Assembly: GCF_000003815.2 (NCBI RefSeq)
Contig: NC_049997.1
Location: 3,912,141 to 3,976,140, forward strand
Direction: 5' to 3'
Source: Branchiostoma floridae
Taxonomy: Eukaryota > Chordata > Leptocardii > Amphioxiformes > Branchiostomatidae
Length of the DNA stretch: 64,000 nucleotides
The position numbers and the translations under genes were made by a program. Numbering within the stretch: position 1 is the first letter of the stretch; every line of letters begins with the position of its first letter. The notes under the pieces were generated by a model. It worked only from the letters and a program-made list of their open reading frames with translations. It did no database searches and was not told the DNA's origin. Below are positions 52,730 to 64,000 of this stretch, piece by piece.

Positions 52730-53403
52730 CTGCAGGGACACAGCAATGTACATAAATGTACATGTACATCATCTAGTAACTTTATTCTAACAGAAAAGTA
52801 CACACAGAACAAATTTTCAACGACCACTGTTGCCTTCTTCAGGATCAATACTGATGACTAATCACTTCAGAACGTAAACTCAGAGTTATGGACATGTGAT
52901 CTTGTGGATACATGTCTTCAGCAATTGGTCAAACGTGCCAGGAAGTTGGCTGGAGTGCCCTGATGTAGAGTACATGTATATAGCCTCCTTTAGACCTCTT
53001 ATACGAAGTACATGTAGTTCTGTTGCGATTAACGCAATATGTAAATATATCTTCATGTGTTTCAAAAAGAGAGAAGAACATGTTAGATGTAGCCATTAGC
53101 AATATATGCTACCTGCTGTGACACATAGTGTTTTAGTTCTCTTTCCATCCAGCCTATTTTCAAATCACTGTATAAGTTAAGTTTTGCCTTTGCATCCATA
53201 AGACCACATGTGGTCCTTCTGCGCATTTAGCCTTCTGGCATGAATATGCAATAAAGATTGTTCATTATAATTCTCAGTGTTCATTCAGCATCATTCCTGC
53301 AGTCCACACCACCAACATGTTGAAACATGAGCAACACAGTTGTTACAATTGAGACATTGGTTTACAATTTCCAAAATTGCTCTTACTACTGGGCTTTTGC
53401 AAC

Positions 53404-54616
53404 TAAACTCGGCAGGAAAAAGTTTGGGAATATCAACTTTGGCTGATCATATTTCCGTTGTTTCTGCATCAATTTCAATGTGTTATATATCAATAGAAAG
53501 CGCGTATGATTTCCTTTCTATGGTATCGAACTCCAGGGCTGCTTACATCAGTGGGTCACGAAAAAAAAGTGCCCAAATTTCAATTTTTGTGTTCAACTCT
53601 GTATCATCCTGTTGGTATGGGTGTGGGTGTCAAGGATTCAATCTATCCTTTTTTCACGTAATCTATGGTATACAGAACATCCAAGTTTATCTTTAACATT
53701 TGGTAAGAGTATATGTGCCCTTTTGGCTGTTGGATAACCGAATCGAAGCGTGGATGCGGCAAGGAGAATGCCACGCTGACTGTCGCACGGATAGAGTGTA
53801 ATGTTCAGCGTGTGGCGCTTGGTGTGGTGTATGTATGGCTGCCACAGGAAAAACAAGGTTCACTATCATCCCAGACAAGACCACCTCAATACTGGGAGAT
53901 ACAGGGACACCATTCCCCATTTAGTCGCAATGTCTTACCCCTTCAATATGGGGTCAAATGGCATTCTGTGAGATTACACCGCCCGTCCACGCACACACTC
54001 TGCAATGGTCCTTGCTCTGTGTGGACGGGCGTTGTAGTCTAACACTTGCAGAATTGCATTTGGTCCCCCCCACACGCTGAAGAGGTATGACATTGCGACT
54101 GCGTGGAGAATAGTGTCCCTGTATCTCACAACATTGAGGTTGTCTTGTCTGGGATGAGGGTGAACCTTGTTTTTCCTGTGGTAGCCATAAATATGACGCT
54201 GCCTCCACCAAGTGCCACACTCTGTTACACTCTATCCGTGCGACAGTCAGCGTGGCATTCTCCTTGCCGCATCCATGCCTCGATTCAGTCATCCAACAGC
54301 CAAAAGAGCACATAAATTCTTATAAAAATGTTAAAGATAAACTTGGATGTTCTGTATACCAAAGATTATGTGACAAAAGGATAGGTTGAATCTTTGACAC
54401 CGCACCCATACCAGCAGGATGAAAAGAGTTGAACACAAAAATTAAAATTTGGGCACTTTTTTTCGTGACCCACTGACGTAAGTAGCCCTGGTGCTCGTTC
54501 CAAGAATTTACAATCATAAGGAGTTTGATACCATATGAAAGGAGATCACACACGCTTTCTATTGATATTCCAAAGTTTTGAAGTTGATATTCCAAACTTT
54601 TTGTGCCGAGTTTACA
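53404..54616. mobile_element. Head-to-head inverted copies of a Tc1-like transposase relic
   Basis: Two arms of about 600 bp (53404-54010 and about 54030-54616) are reverse complements at roughly 85-90 percent by eye. The minus-strand right arm reads, with frameshifts, VVRYRDTILHAVAM and LDYNARPHRARTIAE, and in another frame LGGGSV. These are the GGGSV, YRD.IL and D(D)NARPHRAR segments of Tc1-type transposases; the second Asp is Tyr. The left arm has the corresponding segments on the plus strand. No terminal repeats or target duplication found. It is a dead relic. Confidence 0.78.
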
Positions 54617-55252
54617 TGAGTCATGACTGAAAGAAAAGGTTGATGAGAAATTGTCAGTTAAACATTACACTTTCCTCCAGTGTTTTAGCCTAGATGCCAG
54701 TAGCATCTATAGCACACTGTGAATTCCCATATTGACAGTGGAATGGACTGGCATCCATGCTTAAAGTGTTCCTTCTCAGAGGAAACTGTAACGTTACAAG
54801 ATATTTTAAACAAAACTAATAAATGAAAAACAAAGTAAAACGAGTCAGATGAATATAAGGCAATTTAGCCCTGGATGTTTTGCCCTATAATATATTCATT
54901 CATTCAAAGGGACCTAAGCTTGCTGAGCAAAAGATTTAAGTTCAAGAGGCAATGCCATATCTGCAGTTTGCATCAGCACCCCAGGTATAACAGCATGTTC
55001 GTGTTATTGTGCTGAAGGGTGATGGGGCTGGGTAGTGGGCTGCTTTGTAGTTTTCTTTTGCACATAGTCAGGCCACGCTAACCAAACAATCGTGACCTGA
55101 GGGTCACTTACATGTAAGAAAACTTCCAGCAGGAAGAAGAATGAAATTTTCTTTAAGGAAATTCTACAGCTTTAAGCTGTCACCTTCCAAAAGAGGGCAA
55201 GAAGAGTGACTTTAATAGAGGGATTTCAGTACCAGTTGCGCAAATAACAGAC

Positions 55253-55584
55253 CAGGGTTCTAGCCAGTGCATTTTAGTGTAGTGGGCCCCTACGCTAAAA
55301 TTTGTGACCACTATGCTAAAATAAGGGCCACTACGCTAATTTTTAACTAGTGTAGTGGTGTTTTGGTATCATTTGCTTGTTCAACAATGTCTTATCAATG
55401 TCTGCACAATGAAAAATGGTGACATGACCCTTAAAACTGACCAGAAAATCCTACAATTTACATGTGATGTTAACAAAGTGCCAACTTTTAACTCTACATT
55501 TTCAAAGTCTCACCGTGGAAGGGCCAAGACCCCCCTTCCACACCATTCCCACTACGCTAAAATGAAATCCTGGCTAGAACCCTG
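55253..55584. mobile_element. 332-bp MITE, CAGGGTTCTAGCCAGTGC ends, 5-bp target duplication CAGAC
   Basis: CAGAC at 55248-55252 and 55585-55589. Sister copy of 12977-13300 with a similar interior (TAACTAGTGTAGTGGTG, TTGTTCAACAATGTCT). Confidence 0.85.
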
Positions 55585-56073
55585 CAGACCAAAGCTGCCA
55601 TAAAATTGTGAGTTTAATATCTAAGACTTTATCTAAGACAAGGATGTCTCCAGCTTCATATGGTTTTCTGTTCCACTCATGTGAGACCCCATGTTCCATG
55701 TCTTTCTTGTTGTCATTCCAAGCTAACAAAATACATTTTCATCAATCTCATATGTCACGAAGTTCACATTTTTGGGACAGACAGGGTCATATATCTTTTT
55801 CAATATCAGGGCTGAGGAACAAGTTCTGAAGACAGCCTGATGAAGATTTGTGGCTTATGCTGTAACCTTCCAAAAGAGGGCAAAAAGAATGACTTTCCTT
55901 GCGATGATTTGTCTTGAATGTGACTTAGTTATGAGAATAACAGGCTCAATAAAATAGAAGTTTGGATATTAATCTAAGATCCAGCTTAGTAGTGGGATTT
56001 TATGACATAACTGGATATGCAACTGGTGAGTATGAGACATTTGTGAAAACATCTGTGAAATTTGCTTTCTATG

Positions 56074-56505
56074 TAGGGCTGGGTATCGGTACAGCGTACC
56101 GGTACAAAACCGGTTTTTCTTATTGGACCGGTCCAGAAAAAACGGACCTGAAAAAATTAGGTGGACCGGATGTTGGACCGGTTAGAAAATTAACAGATTA
56201 TTTTATCATGCATTCACACGTTTGGCGCTTGCAGGTGGAAGAAAATGACAAGAGTGAAGTAGAGTAAAGTTTATAGTAATTTCTACCAAGTTTTACAGCC
56301 AATCTCACAGGTGCAGTTAGCGTTGTAGGATTTTAGAACGCCAGTATGAGTCTAATACTCCACCAAACAGATTTCTTTGTAGTGAAATGGACCATTGGTA
56401 TGAGTCATACTGAATAAGGTCCAGGTTCAGGTCCGGACCTGGACCTGATCCTTTGGACCTGAACCGGACCTGGACCTGAATTTTCTGTACCGGTACCCAC
56501 CCCTA
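56074..56505. mobile_element. 432-bp hAT-like MITE with 8-bp target duplication TTTCTATG
   Basis: Starts TAGGGCTGGGTATCGGTAC and ends GTACCGGTACCCACCCCTA. TTTCTATG precedes (56066-56073) and follows (56506-56513). Interior contains many CCGGTCC/GGACCGG and GGACCTGGACC words. The open frame crossing it is not a gene. Confidence 0.88.
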
Positions 56506-58080
56506 TTTCTATGTATAAGCTGTCACCCAATCAAAGAACTTCAGCTGTATTTGTTAGTTTAATGTTTGTCAGAAGGTTGTCCAAATTGAAAGTCAACAGA
56601 GTAAACTGTACATTTAGGGCTAGGTGCATCCCAAAATTGCACTGATCAAATTTTTGAGCTGTGTACAAGGAGCTTTACAGGAGTGTGATACATACATATA
56701 GACTGTGATGTGTCACAGTGTGCCTCGTGAGCTCATTACAGGTGTCAGGCAATATTTGCACAACAGCTAACAACAAAGAGACATTGACATTGTATTCCTG
56801 TGAACCCTCTAAGCTCCAAAGAGATTCCTAGCATGTCAAGAGACATGAAATCATCCATCGCTTTCTATAGGGTAACCAAAGGTTTCCTTTGGGCATGTAC
56901 AAATGTGGCAAGAAATACCACCATGTCAAAACAGGTCACCACTTCTGAGGGAGATGGATTAGGGAGGCATGTAAAATGTGGCTTCACTCCATGGTCTATG
57001 TGACCTTCTGATTGACAACCCTTAAACTGTGGGGACAGAGATGACAAAAGTCAAATAAATATGGCTCCAATTTTAGCTTAAGGTGAGGAGGTGGCTGTCA
57101 TGAAACGTTGAAGATTTATGCTGTAAAAATAATTGAGATGACCCTAACACATCTATTCTGGGCGTGAGGACAAATCACTGCGCTATGTGCATGTTAGGTG
57201 TGTAACAAAAGATCTTGAGTTTGGTTTTTGCTCTTTTCTTTGACATCTCTCATAAGCTCTAAATGGTCGTTACTTCTTGTGGGAGGACATTCTTGAATTC
57301 GCTTTGGACAAAAGTCATTACCCATTGTCTTTTAGGAGTCGGACCTTTCAAATTGGTACCTACCTTTGCTGTTGTTTTGTTATTGGAAATTTAACATATC
57401 ATCCATGCACTCCATGAAGTTTCAGTTGCCTAGCATTGCAAGATAATTAAGTGCATATATTTATCCCCCACACTGTGTCAGAAACTGCAGGCAATGGTAA
57501 CAGTTAGTTACTCTTGGACTCTATCCAGTACATGTACTTACACACTATCCCTTTGGTGATAAACTTGAACACACATAGCACTTAGTACAGATTGGTAAGG
57601 GCAGAGAGGTTCAAAGAAAAAAAACACCTTCTTAGTTCCTGTCCTATTTCTGGATGCTTTACAATTACATGTAAGTAAAAACATCTATGGAGTGCAAAGA
57701 AGCGATCACTCATCCTCTGGGGGCCCAGGGGAAAACCCTACTCAAGAAAGCTCACCTATGTTTTTGTAGTATATACCCTGCAACCATTTTCAGAGACACT
57801 GGGATTGACACTGAGGACTTGGGAGCAGCTAAGTGATGAAATATATTAAGTGCTATGGAGAGATGCTGTGCATCATGTCTTCCAGGGACGACAGATAAGA
57901 TGAGATGGACTGCCTTGAATCAAGGAGGTTAAAAGTCTATTTTGACCTCCTTGCTTGAATGAAGGAAGCATTGTATATTGGACTGTGCACATGTGGGACT
58001 TAATTGTGAAAGTGCAGGGCAACTTTTCACCCTTCAAGCTTGATGTCCCTAGTTACAATCGAGAAGTCAAAAGTTCTCAA

Positions 58081-58138
58081 CTGAGCTGTTCTTGGTGAGA
58101 GAGACATTGAGATATATCTCCCACCAAGGACAGCTCAG
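58081..58138. other. Short imperfect hairpin (58 nt)
   Basis: CTGAGCTGTTCTTGGTGAGA pairs with its near complement TCCCACCAAGGACAGCTCAG over 23-24 bases with an 11-12 base loop. A second, smaller hairpin (CAAGGAGGTTAAAA / TTTTGACCTCCTTG) lies at 57923-57956. Could be small-RNA precursors or chance; no evidence of expression. Confidence 0.4.
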
Positions 58139-59499
58139 TTTCTGTTAAGAGGAAGAGGTGAGGAAGATCAAGTGTAGGGATACACCTCAAGAGTCGATTC
58201 CTTCAAGGGTGATCTTGAAAAGAGCTTTGTGGCAGTGGGCCAAGACAGTCCAGACATACTGAGTATCATGGACAGAAACACAGCTTTACTCTAACAAAGC
58301 ACTGGCACAATGGCCAAAGAAGGAGGTTATAGGGGGTTTGTCTTGCTTTTGGCACCATGAAGTAGGTTGTGAGTTCAATCCCGAGAGTCAATATTACAAA
58401 ATACAACTAGAAAGGCCGACATTTGCTTAAGAGCAAATACAGCATATTTCAGCCATACCCCTTCCCACGCAACATTGGACTGTTCCAAATCACCCCTGCG
58501 CAAAAATGGAACATCCTCTTAACAGTACATTATCCCCCAAAGTGGACTGGTATTGTGAATTGATTCCAGGTAAAAACAGAGCTTGCTTCTATTTTTCAGA
58601 AAATGACAATAATCACACCTTCCATTCAGAAAATTTTCATCATGACTGAAAATTGTTGAATGACTTCATGTAATGTCATTAACAATTTTACTTTGTATGC
58701 AATCAGCCATCGAGCCTATTCTTATTTTAGTTTAACAACTTCCTGCCAGACCCGGAAGATACGATTGAACCTTGTTCGAGGATTTATTTTCGTCTGTCTG
58801 GTCAGTCTGTTCATACCCTGGCGCTGAGAGTGTTTTATTGGGCTGAAACTCTGGCAGTTTAAAGTTACTTACAATTTAAATGTTCAAAGTTTTTGTCAAA
58901 CAACAACACTAGGAACACATACATTTTCTCTGGAGAAAATACAGCAGTTTTCGCAAGTTCCAGTCCAGTGATAGAAATGTGGCCACTATAGACAGGTGGT
59001 CATATAGAGAAAATGCTGATCTATTGACTAGGAGCCATACGTTACACATGATTTCAGTACACTGATCATTAATCATATAAACATTGCACAGGTAAGCCAA
59101 TTGTTTAGATGTACAATTAAGTTCAAATAATTCTGAAGAGAAATATTGATGAGAAAATAATCATTCTCGCCACTGTCTAACTTATAATTACGTATCAAAA
59201 CTAAACGCAGATTTTCTAACTAACGCACCTTTCGCCGACTTCATCAAAGGACCGCCGGCTATCAATCAAACACGGCTGTTGATTAGACTTAGAGTTTCAA
59301 ACAGTCATGTGCTGTGTGCCAGTTGACAGCGAACTTCATGCTACGTGATGTTTTACATTGCTTGGACCTTCTTTCCTACAGCGGTGCTTCTACAAAATAT
59401 TTAGACTGTAACACTGAGTCCCACATGTTTTATAGAATAGAATTTGACGCAGAACAGCGTTTTTTGCTGGGTATTTTTCTTGAAACATGTCCGTGGGAA

Positions 59500-60715
59500 T
59501 ATCAGCGAGGCGGCGACGTAGGGATATCAGACCGTCAACAAAAGTCGCACGGCGGCTAACGGCGCAGCGAAGATACTAGCGCTATAAATAAGCGCTTCAA
59601 CTAAGGATGGCAACCCGTACAATATTTTTGTATACTGTTGAGCTAAGTAAAGTTTGTTGTTTATGAGGTTTTAGTTGTCTTTGAAGCTTTGACCCGAAAT
59701 ATTTTAAAGTCAAACTGCTGAAGAGAAGTAAGTGACTGCTACGATTATCGTAGATATGGCCCTAAAAAAACTGATAAAAGAAGCCTTCTCAATAGCCTAA
59801 AATGCAAGAGCTTCCGGGGGGGTTTCGCCCACCCACAGTGGCCCTGCCCCTGGACCCCGCCAGGGACATTCGGCGGCCCCCGTACCCCTGTCCGACGCTT
59901 TGAAAAAATCCTGGCGAGAAGTCTGTACGGCCTGAGTCTTCAAGTTAACGTATTGTGTGGTCCCGCTTATGAATATTAATTAGCCTTCGCTTTCCTCTTC
60001 GCTGATTGGCTGAACCATTAATTGAATTAACTCTTCCTGCCGGCTAGACGCAGGTGTAGATGTCGGCTCTGTGGGGTGAACGTCCGAAAGGTCATGGCAT
60101 GGAGAACGAAAGAAAACCAATTTCCCCTAAAAAAAAGTGCTGTAATTAAGCCTTTTACAGTACTTTACGGCAAAAATTTTACTTGGATCATTTTACCAAC
60201 TATCTTATGCCTATCTATACCAAATGTTACTCATACCAGGGTACAGGGGTGCAAAATATACCGTAATAAGACCGTCAACAACAGTCGCACGGAGCTAACA
60301 GCGCAGCGAAAATACCATCGCTAGCGTTTCAACTTCGGATAACAAGTTATAAGTACTGTTGAACTCAGTAACGTTAAAGTTTGTTTTTAGTTGCCTTTGA
60401 CGGTTTGACCTGAAATAGTGTTACGCTAAACTCCTGAAGAGAATTTAAGTGACTGCTGCGATTATCATAGATATGCCCCTAAGAACTGATACAATATAAA
60501 GCCTTCTGAATAGTCTAAAATGCGAGAGCCTTAGGCGGGCTTCGCTCCCCCTGGCGGGAACACTGCTATATACGGGATCATGAGGCCCCGCTTATGAATA
60601 TTAATTAGCCTTTGGCCTCCTCTTCGCTGATTGGCTAGGTCTTTGATTCAATTAACTCTCCGGCTGACGCGCACAGGTGTGGCTCTGTGCGGGGTCATGG
60701 AAGGTCACGTCAGGA
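59500..60715. repeat. Two diverged copies of a roughly 745-bp block
   Basis: Shared phrases: AGACCGTCAACAxxAGTCGCACGG (59528 and 60268), CCGCTTATGAATATTAATTA (59962 and 60587), CTCCTCTTCGCTGATTGGCT (59990 and 60616). The blocks follow each other in the same orientation. Confidence 0.75.
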
Positions 60716-60859
60716 GGCCAAAAGAAAACAAATTTCCCCTCAGAAAAGTGCCAAAATTAATCATTTTAAAGTTGTTTATGTCAAAAATTTTACTTGAATC
60801 TTGTTACTAAGTATCTAATGCCTATCTATACCAAATTTCAGGTCATTTAATTGTAATAC

Positions 60860-61600
60860 CAGGGTACAGGAGCCAAAAGTGTCCTTTTTTGGTAAAAAAA
60901 TTGGCCAAAAATCGCAAAAATAAGCATTTTGTTGCACTGCACACCAAAAGTGTTACTGAATTTATATGAAGGGATTATCAAGGCACATCTGTGTCAAATT
61001 TCAGCTCATTCGGTTGCAATACCAAGGTACAGGAGCCAAAAGTGTCCTTTTTTGGTCAAAAATTGGTAAAAAAAATCGCAAAAATAAGCATTTTGTTGTA
61101 CTGTACACCAAAAGTGTTATTGAATTTATATGAGGGCATTATCAAGGCACATCTCTGTCAAATTTCAACTCATTTGGTTGTAATACCAGGGTACAGGGGC
61201 CAAAAGTGTCCTTTTTTGGTCAAAAATTGGTCAAAAAATCGCAAAAATAAGCATTTTGTTGTACTGTACACCAAAAGTGTTATCGAATTTACATGTATAT
61301 GGGGGCATTATCAAGGCAGATCTCTGTCAAATTTCAGCTCATTTGGTTGTAATACCAGGGTACAGGGGCCAAAATATACAGTTTTGGTCTAAAATTGACC
61401 AAAAAATCTCAATAAAATCATTTTAGAGGCAGATATGAAAAAAAATGGGAAAAAAGCATCAAGGTATTGGCCCACTCTACCCCTGTGCCAAATTTCAGGT
61501 CATTCGGTCCAGGAACGGCGGAGATGAATCACTTTGAAGATTTGACAGGAGAAAGAAAGAAAGAAAGAAAGAAACATTACGAATACAATATATTTCGCCA
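60860..61600. repeat. Tandem repeat of about 160-170 bp ending in a (GAAA)n tail
   Basis: AATCGCAAAAATAAGCATTTTG occurs at about 60911, 61074 and 61228, and ACCAAAAGTGTTA..GAATTTA follows each. After a last partial unit comes AAATTTCAGGTCATTCGGTC and then five GAAA units at 61550-61573, like the 3' end of a non-LTR element. The class is not certain. Confidence 0.72.
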
Positions 61601-62681
61601 TACTATGTATGGCTGAAATATAATGAACTTTAAAAATGGTACCGTAATTTCTGCTTTCTGCTTGCTTAGATCGCTCAGCATTTGGGAAAGTTAGTACTGT
61701 TACAGTAGTTGAACACACACACTGCTAGCAGTGGACGAGCCCCCTGCTGTAGTGATTGCACAGAGTTGTGTGGCCTATGGGCTATTGGATCAGAGATAAC
61801 CACAACCTTGTGCACCATGTGGTGCAAGAAGGACTTGTATACCCTTAAAAGTTCTGAGACAACACAGACAATCATATAACTGTTGAACAAAATCCAAAAG
61901 ATCCTCATGATTATGGTTCAGCCTCAATAACATTTACCTTCTTGTCAGGTAAACTTTTGGCCTATGTTTCACCTGTTTACTAATTTAGAAAAAAGAAAGA
62001 CAGCTGGGACTGTGGGAGGATGTAATATTTCATCCTGCTGTCTCTGTGGTTTCTTGAGAGGACACAGATTGTTTCCAAGTCTTGTAGGGATAGAGAATAA
62101 CATGTGGTTATTCTAGAGGAACTGACAACCTTCAGGAGCGAATGCTGATGGCCTTTGCATTATAAATCACTGTTTATTGAGACAGCTAGAATGGACCATG
62201 TTTCGACTCAACATGCAGCAGATGACATTCCAGCATTTATTTTCAAAATTGAGAAAGTCAGTTCTTCACCTTGACATAAAACAGATCATGATTTCTACAC
62301 ATCTGAACTTGCACATCAGCTGTCAAAACATGTGAAGAGTAAGATTTTAGGAGTTTACGACTTGAAATATGCAAAACATCTTAAGGGTTGAAAAGGAAAA
62401 AAAGACAGAGTTCACTTGACAGTGACACCAGGTTCACACTAAAGGATTCCTGAAAATGTTAAAGTTTGGTCCAGAGATTTGAACAATGCTTGTACACTAG
62501 AGGGTAAAGACTAAAGGAGTTTGGAGTTATTTTGACATGGTTGCCCCAAATGACTCCTGAAAATGTAAAAGTGCGGTCCAGTGCTTTCAACCAATGCTTA
62601 AAGGCTAGAGGGTTACGGCAGTAGTTTGAATCTAGGCTGTTGTCAGTCACCCGACCAATGCTCCTTGAAAGGGTTACAGAC

Positions 62682-62910
62682 CTGAGGAGGAGATGTTGTA
62701 AGCAGTGGTCCATTGTTTACTGCACTTGTCGAAAGATGCAGGGGAGTTTTTCCGACATGAGGAACCTGTATATACTGTACATCGGGTCAGCGTCCCTCTT
62801 TTACCCCCAGTGAAAGGATATCTTTCTGTATACTGAAACAGGATAGAGACCGTCCCGTTCACGGTAACATTTACGTTTCCAAAAGTTACAAACTTGGGAT
62901 ATTTATACAG
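62682..62910 (-). CDS. Candidate upstream exon (unconfirmed)
   Basis: An open minus-strand stretch reads YKYPKFVTFGNVNVTVNGTV, SILFQYTERYPFTGGKRG, RCTVYTGSSCRKN and AYNISSSG, then CAG with a GTCTGT donor-like site. It leaves in phase 1 with a G, which is what exon 1 needs to form GAT. It has three N-glycosylation sequons (NVT, NGT, NIS) and three cysteines, as expected for a secreted protein. No domain is recognised, the acceptor side is ambiguous (AG sites near 62915-62925), and the intron would be 10 kb. Confidence 0.3.
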
Positions 62911-63345
62911 AAATTGCTGCGTACTGACAGACACCCTTTTGATGGTTAAAGGGTGGATGACATGCCCTGAATATAAGGGAATCGCTGCGGGACTGGTGAT
63001 AGACTGGAGTACATATGACAGATCTAGAGGTCTATCTGATCAACTTGTCAAAGTGGAAGTCCTGAGATTCAAGATATGTTTAGGCTGATGAAGGATAGGT
63101 GAGGTGAAAGAAGGAAAAACATTTTCTTCTTTCCATAGATAGCCAGCAACCATCAGCTTTTATAATATAGGACGGCCTTTTATGACATGATATATCATGC
63201 CACAAAAACCTCATTTGGAACTTCTGAGTTCTAGAATGTCAGAAATGAAAGGCCTGTGATTTGCAGACAATATTTACCAGGTATTACACGTAGATGATAG
63301 TAGCCAATCCTCCATTACAATAATTGCAGTTTCATTTTACTAGAT

Positions 63346-63644
63346 CCAAGCAGAGGTTTAGTCTGTGTGACACAAACTCTGCTGTCAGGGGCTGTAACTG
63401 GCCCCTCCCTACTGGCGGATGTTGGGTGGGCTGCTATAAGTGAGATTAAATCAGGCTAGCAGAGGTTAGGCTCCGGCTGTTTTTCTTACATTCTTTTATG
63501 CTATTTCATTGGGCTTCTTATTTTGCACTTGTCTAGTACCTTCTTTTTATATCTTGCAGCCATAGTACAGAAAAAAGTACAAAATTAGCCTGACAAAAAC
63601 GCCTAAAAAATGTCAAAAAACAGCCGAGCCAAACCTCTGCTTGG
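63346..63644. mobile_element. 299-bp inverted-repeat element
   Basis: CCAAGCAGAGGTTT at the left pairs with AAACCTCTGCTTGG at the right. Contains the GGGGCTGTAACTGGCC and GGCGGATGTTGGGTGGGCTG segments also found at 48940-49090. No target duplication seen. Confidence 0.7.
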
Positions 63645-64000
63645 ACAGTAATTAGTCTACTAGTACTTAGTAGTAGTTTCATCTTAAGATCCCAACTGCC
63701 CCTGAAAGCCTGTCAAGTGAGCAAATGAAGAGATCTGCTGAGTGTCAGAATAACAGATGAGATCAGATTACTCCCAGTTCCTGTAGGATTTACAGAAGTA
63801 CTGAGTGGACAGGAAGCCGCACACTGACAGCTTACAGGGAACACCTGGTTTCCTGGGCTCATTTAGATAACAAGAAAAGTTGTAGGTGCCTGCTCAAGGT
63901 TAGAAAAGGGTAAGGTAACGCGGTCCAACCTTAGAGTTGGAGCAAAGCATGCCACTTTTTCATTAGCTTGTAGTGTATGCCTGGGTATGAATTGGGTTTC

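Larger units (their letters stand above)
47119..52636. other. 5.5-kb intron between exons 1 and 2
   Basis: Contains the tandem arrays at 48165-48760 and 50680-51340, a dispersed repeat at 48940-49090, and the perfect hairpin at 50171-50299. I see no coding exon with VWC, EGF or other family motifs on either strand. Confidence 0.6.
52730..62681. other. 10-kb region upstream of exon 1 (intron or 5' flank)
   Basis: Holds a dispersed repeat (52806-52880), a Tc1-like inverted relic (53404-54616), two MITEs (55253-55584, 56074-56505), a short hairpin (58081-58138) and duplicated blocks (59500-60715, 60860-61600). About 56.5-59.5 kb looks unique, with no coding motif that I recognise. Confidence 0.55.

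Noticed and set aside
55962-56267. 101-codon plus-strand open frame
   Set aside because: It crosses the left end of a hAT-like MITE with a perfect 8-bp target duplication, so most of it is transposon sequence.
60991-61392. 133-codon plus-strand open frame
   Set aside because: It lies wholly in a tandem repeat, and its peptide repeats with the DNA unit; there is no start or splice context.

Overview
The window is animal genomic DNA, most likely from a lancelet (cephalochordate, Branchiostoma-like). That is an inference from the intron-dense gene, the short introns packed with small DNA transposons and tRNA-derived SINEs, the frequent ACATGTAC-type words, and an Ngaro/DIRS-type retrotransposon with what look like spliceosomal introns. 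No bacterial or viral genome organisation is present.

One large gene fills most of the window on the minus strand. I could chain 48 coding exons from 52729 down to 1, about 6.3 kb of coding sequence or about 2,110 codons. Every junction has GT/AG ends and the reading phase agrees through the whole chain. Neither end is certainly in the window: the 3' end runs off the left edge, and the signal-peptide exon was not found (one phase-compatible candidate lies at 62682-62910). The predicted protein is secreted or pericellular and modular. In order it has a coiled coil, a VWC-like module, an EGF module, a Kunitz module with Lys at P1, a linker and half a VWC, a tyrosinase-fold domain that has lost at least five of six copper-ligand histidines, about 22 pentapeptide repeats of the form G-[YF]-[DN]-x-x, two Cys-poor/Cys-rich linker exons, and then at least 21 VWC modules. 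The coiled coil-VWC-EGF start resembles NELL/thrombospondin proteins, and the long VWC array resembles kielin/chordin-like BMP regulators. I do not recognise the whole combination.

Layout: 1-24.7 kb holds the VWC array (exons 15-48), with introns carrying MITEs, SINEs and tandemly duplicated exon pieces. 25.4-31.7 kb holds the linker exons, pentapeptide-repeat exons and the 862-bp pseudo-tyrosinase exon. 32.0-33.0 kb holds the second half of the Kunitz module. The following 12-kb intron contains a 10.16-kb Ngaro-type tyrosine-recombinase retrotransposon (33409-43566, plus strand, antisense to the host gene). It has split direct repeats A1...B1A2...B2, a spliced Gag-like frame, an RT/RNase H frame, and a recombinase frame broken by a frameshift and by a nested 961-bp TA-flanked element. 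45.0-47.1 kb and 52.6 kb hold the EGF/first-half Kunitz, VWC and coiled-coil exons. 47.1-52.6 kb and 52.7-64 kb are intron or upstream DNA dominated by tandem repeats, a head-to-head Tc1-like relic and MITEs.

A recurring theme is local tandem duplication of exon pieces in this one gene (5.6-6.3, 21.2, 25.6-26.3, 27.1-27.5, 33.2, 44.6, 45.3 and 46.1-46.4 kb). Most copies keep only one splice site or carry a stop.
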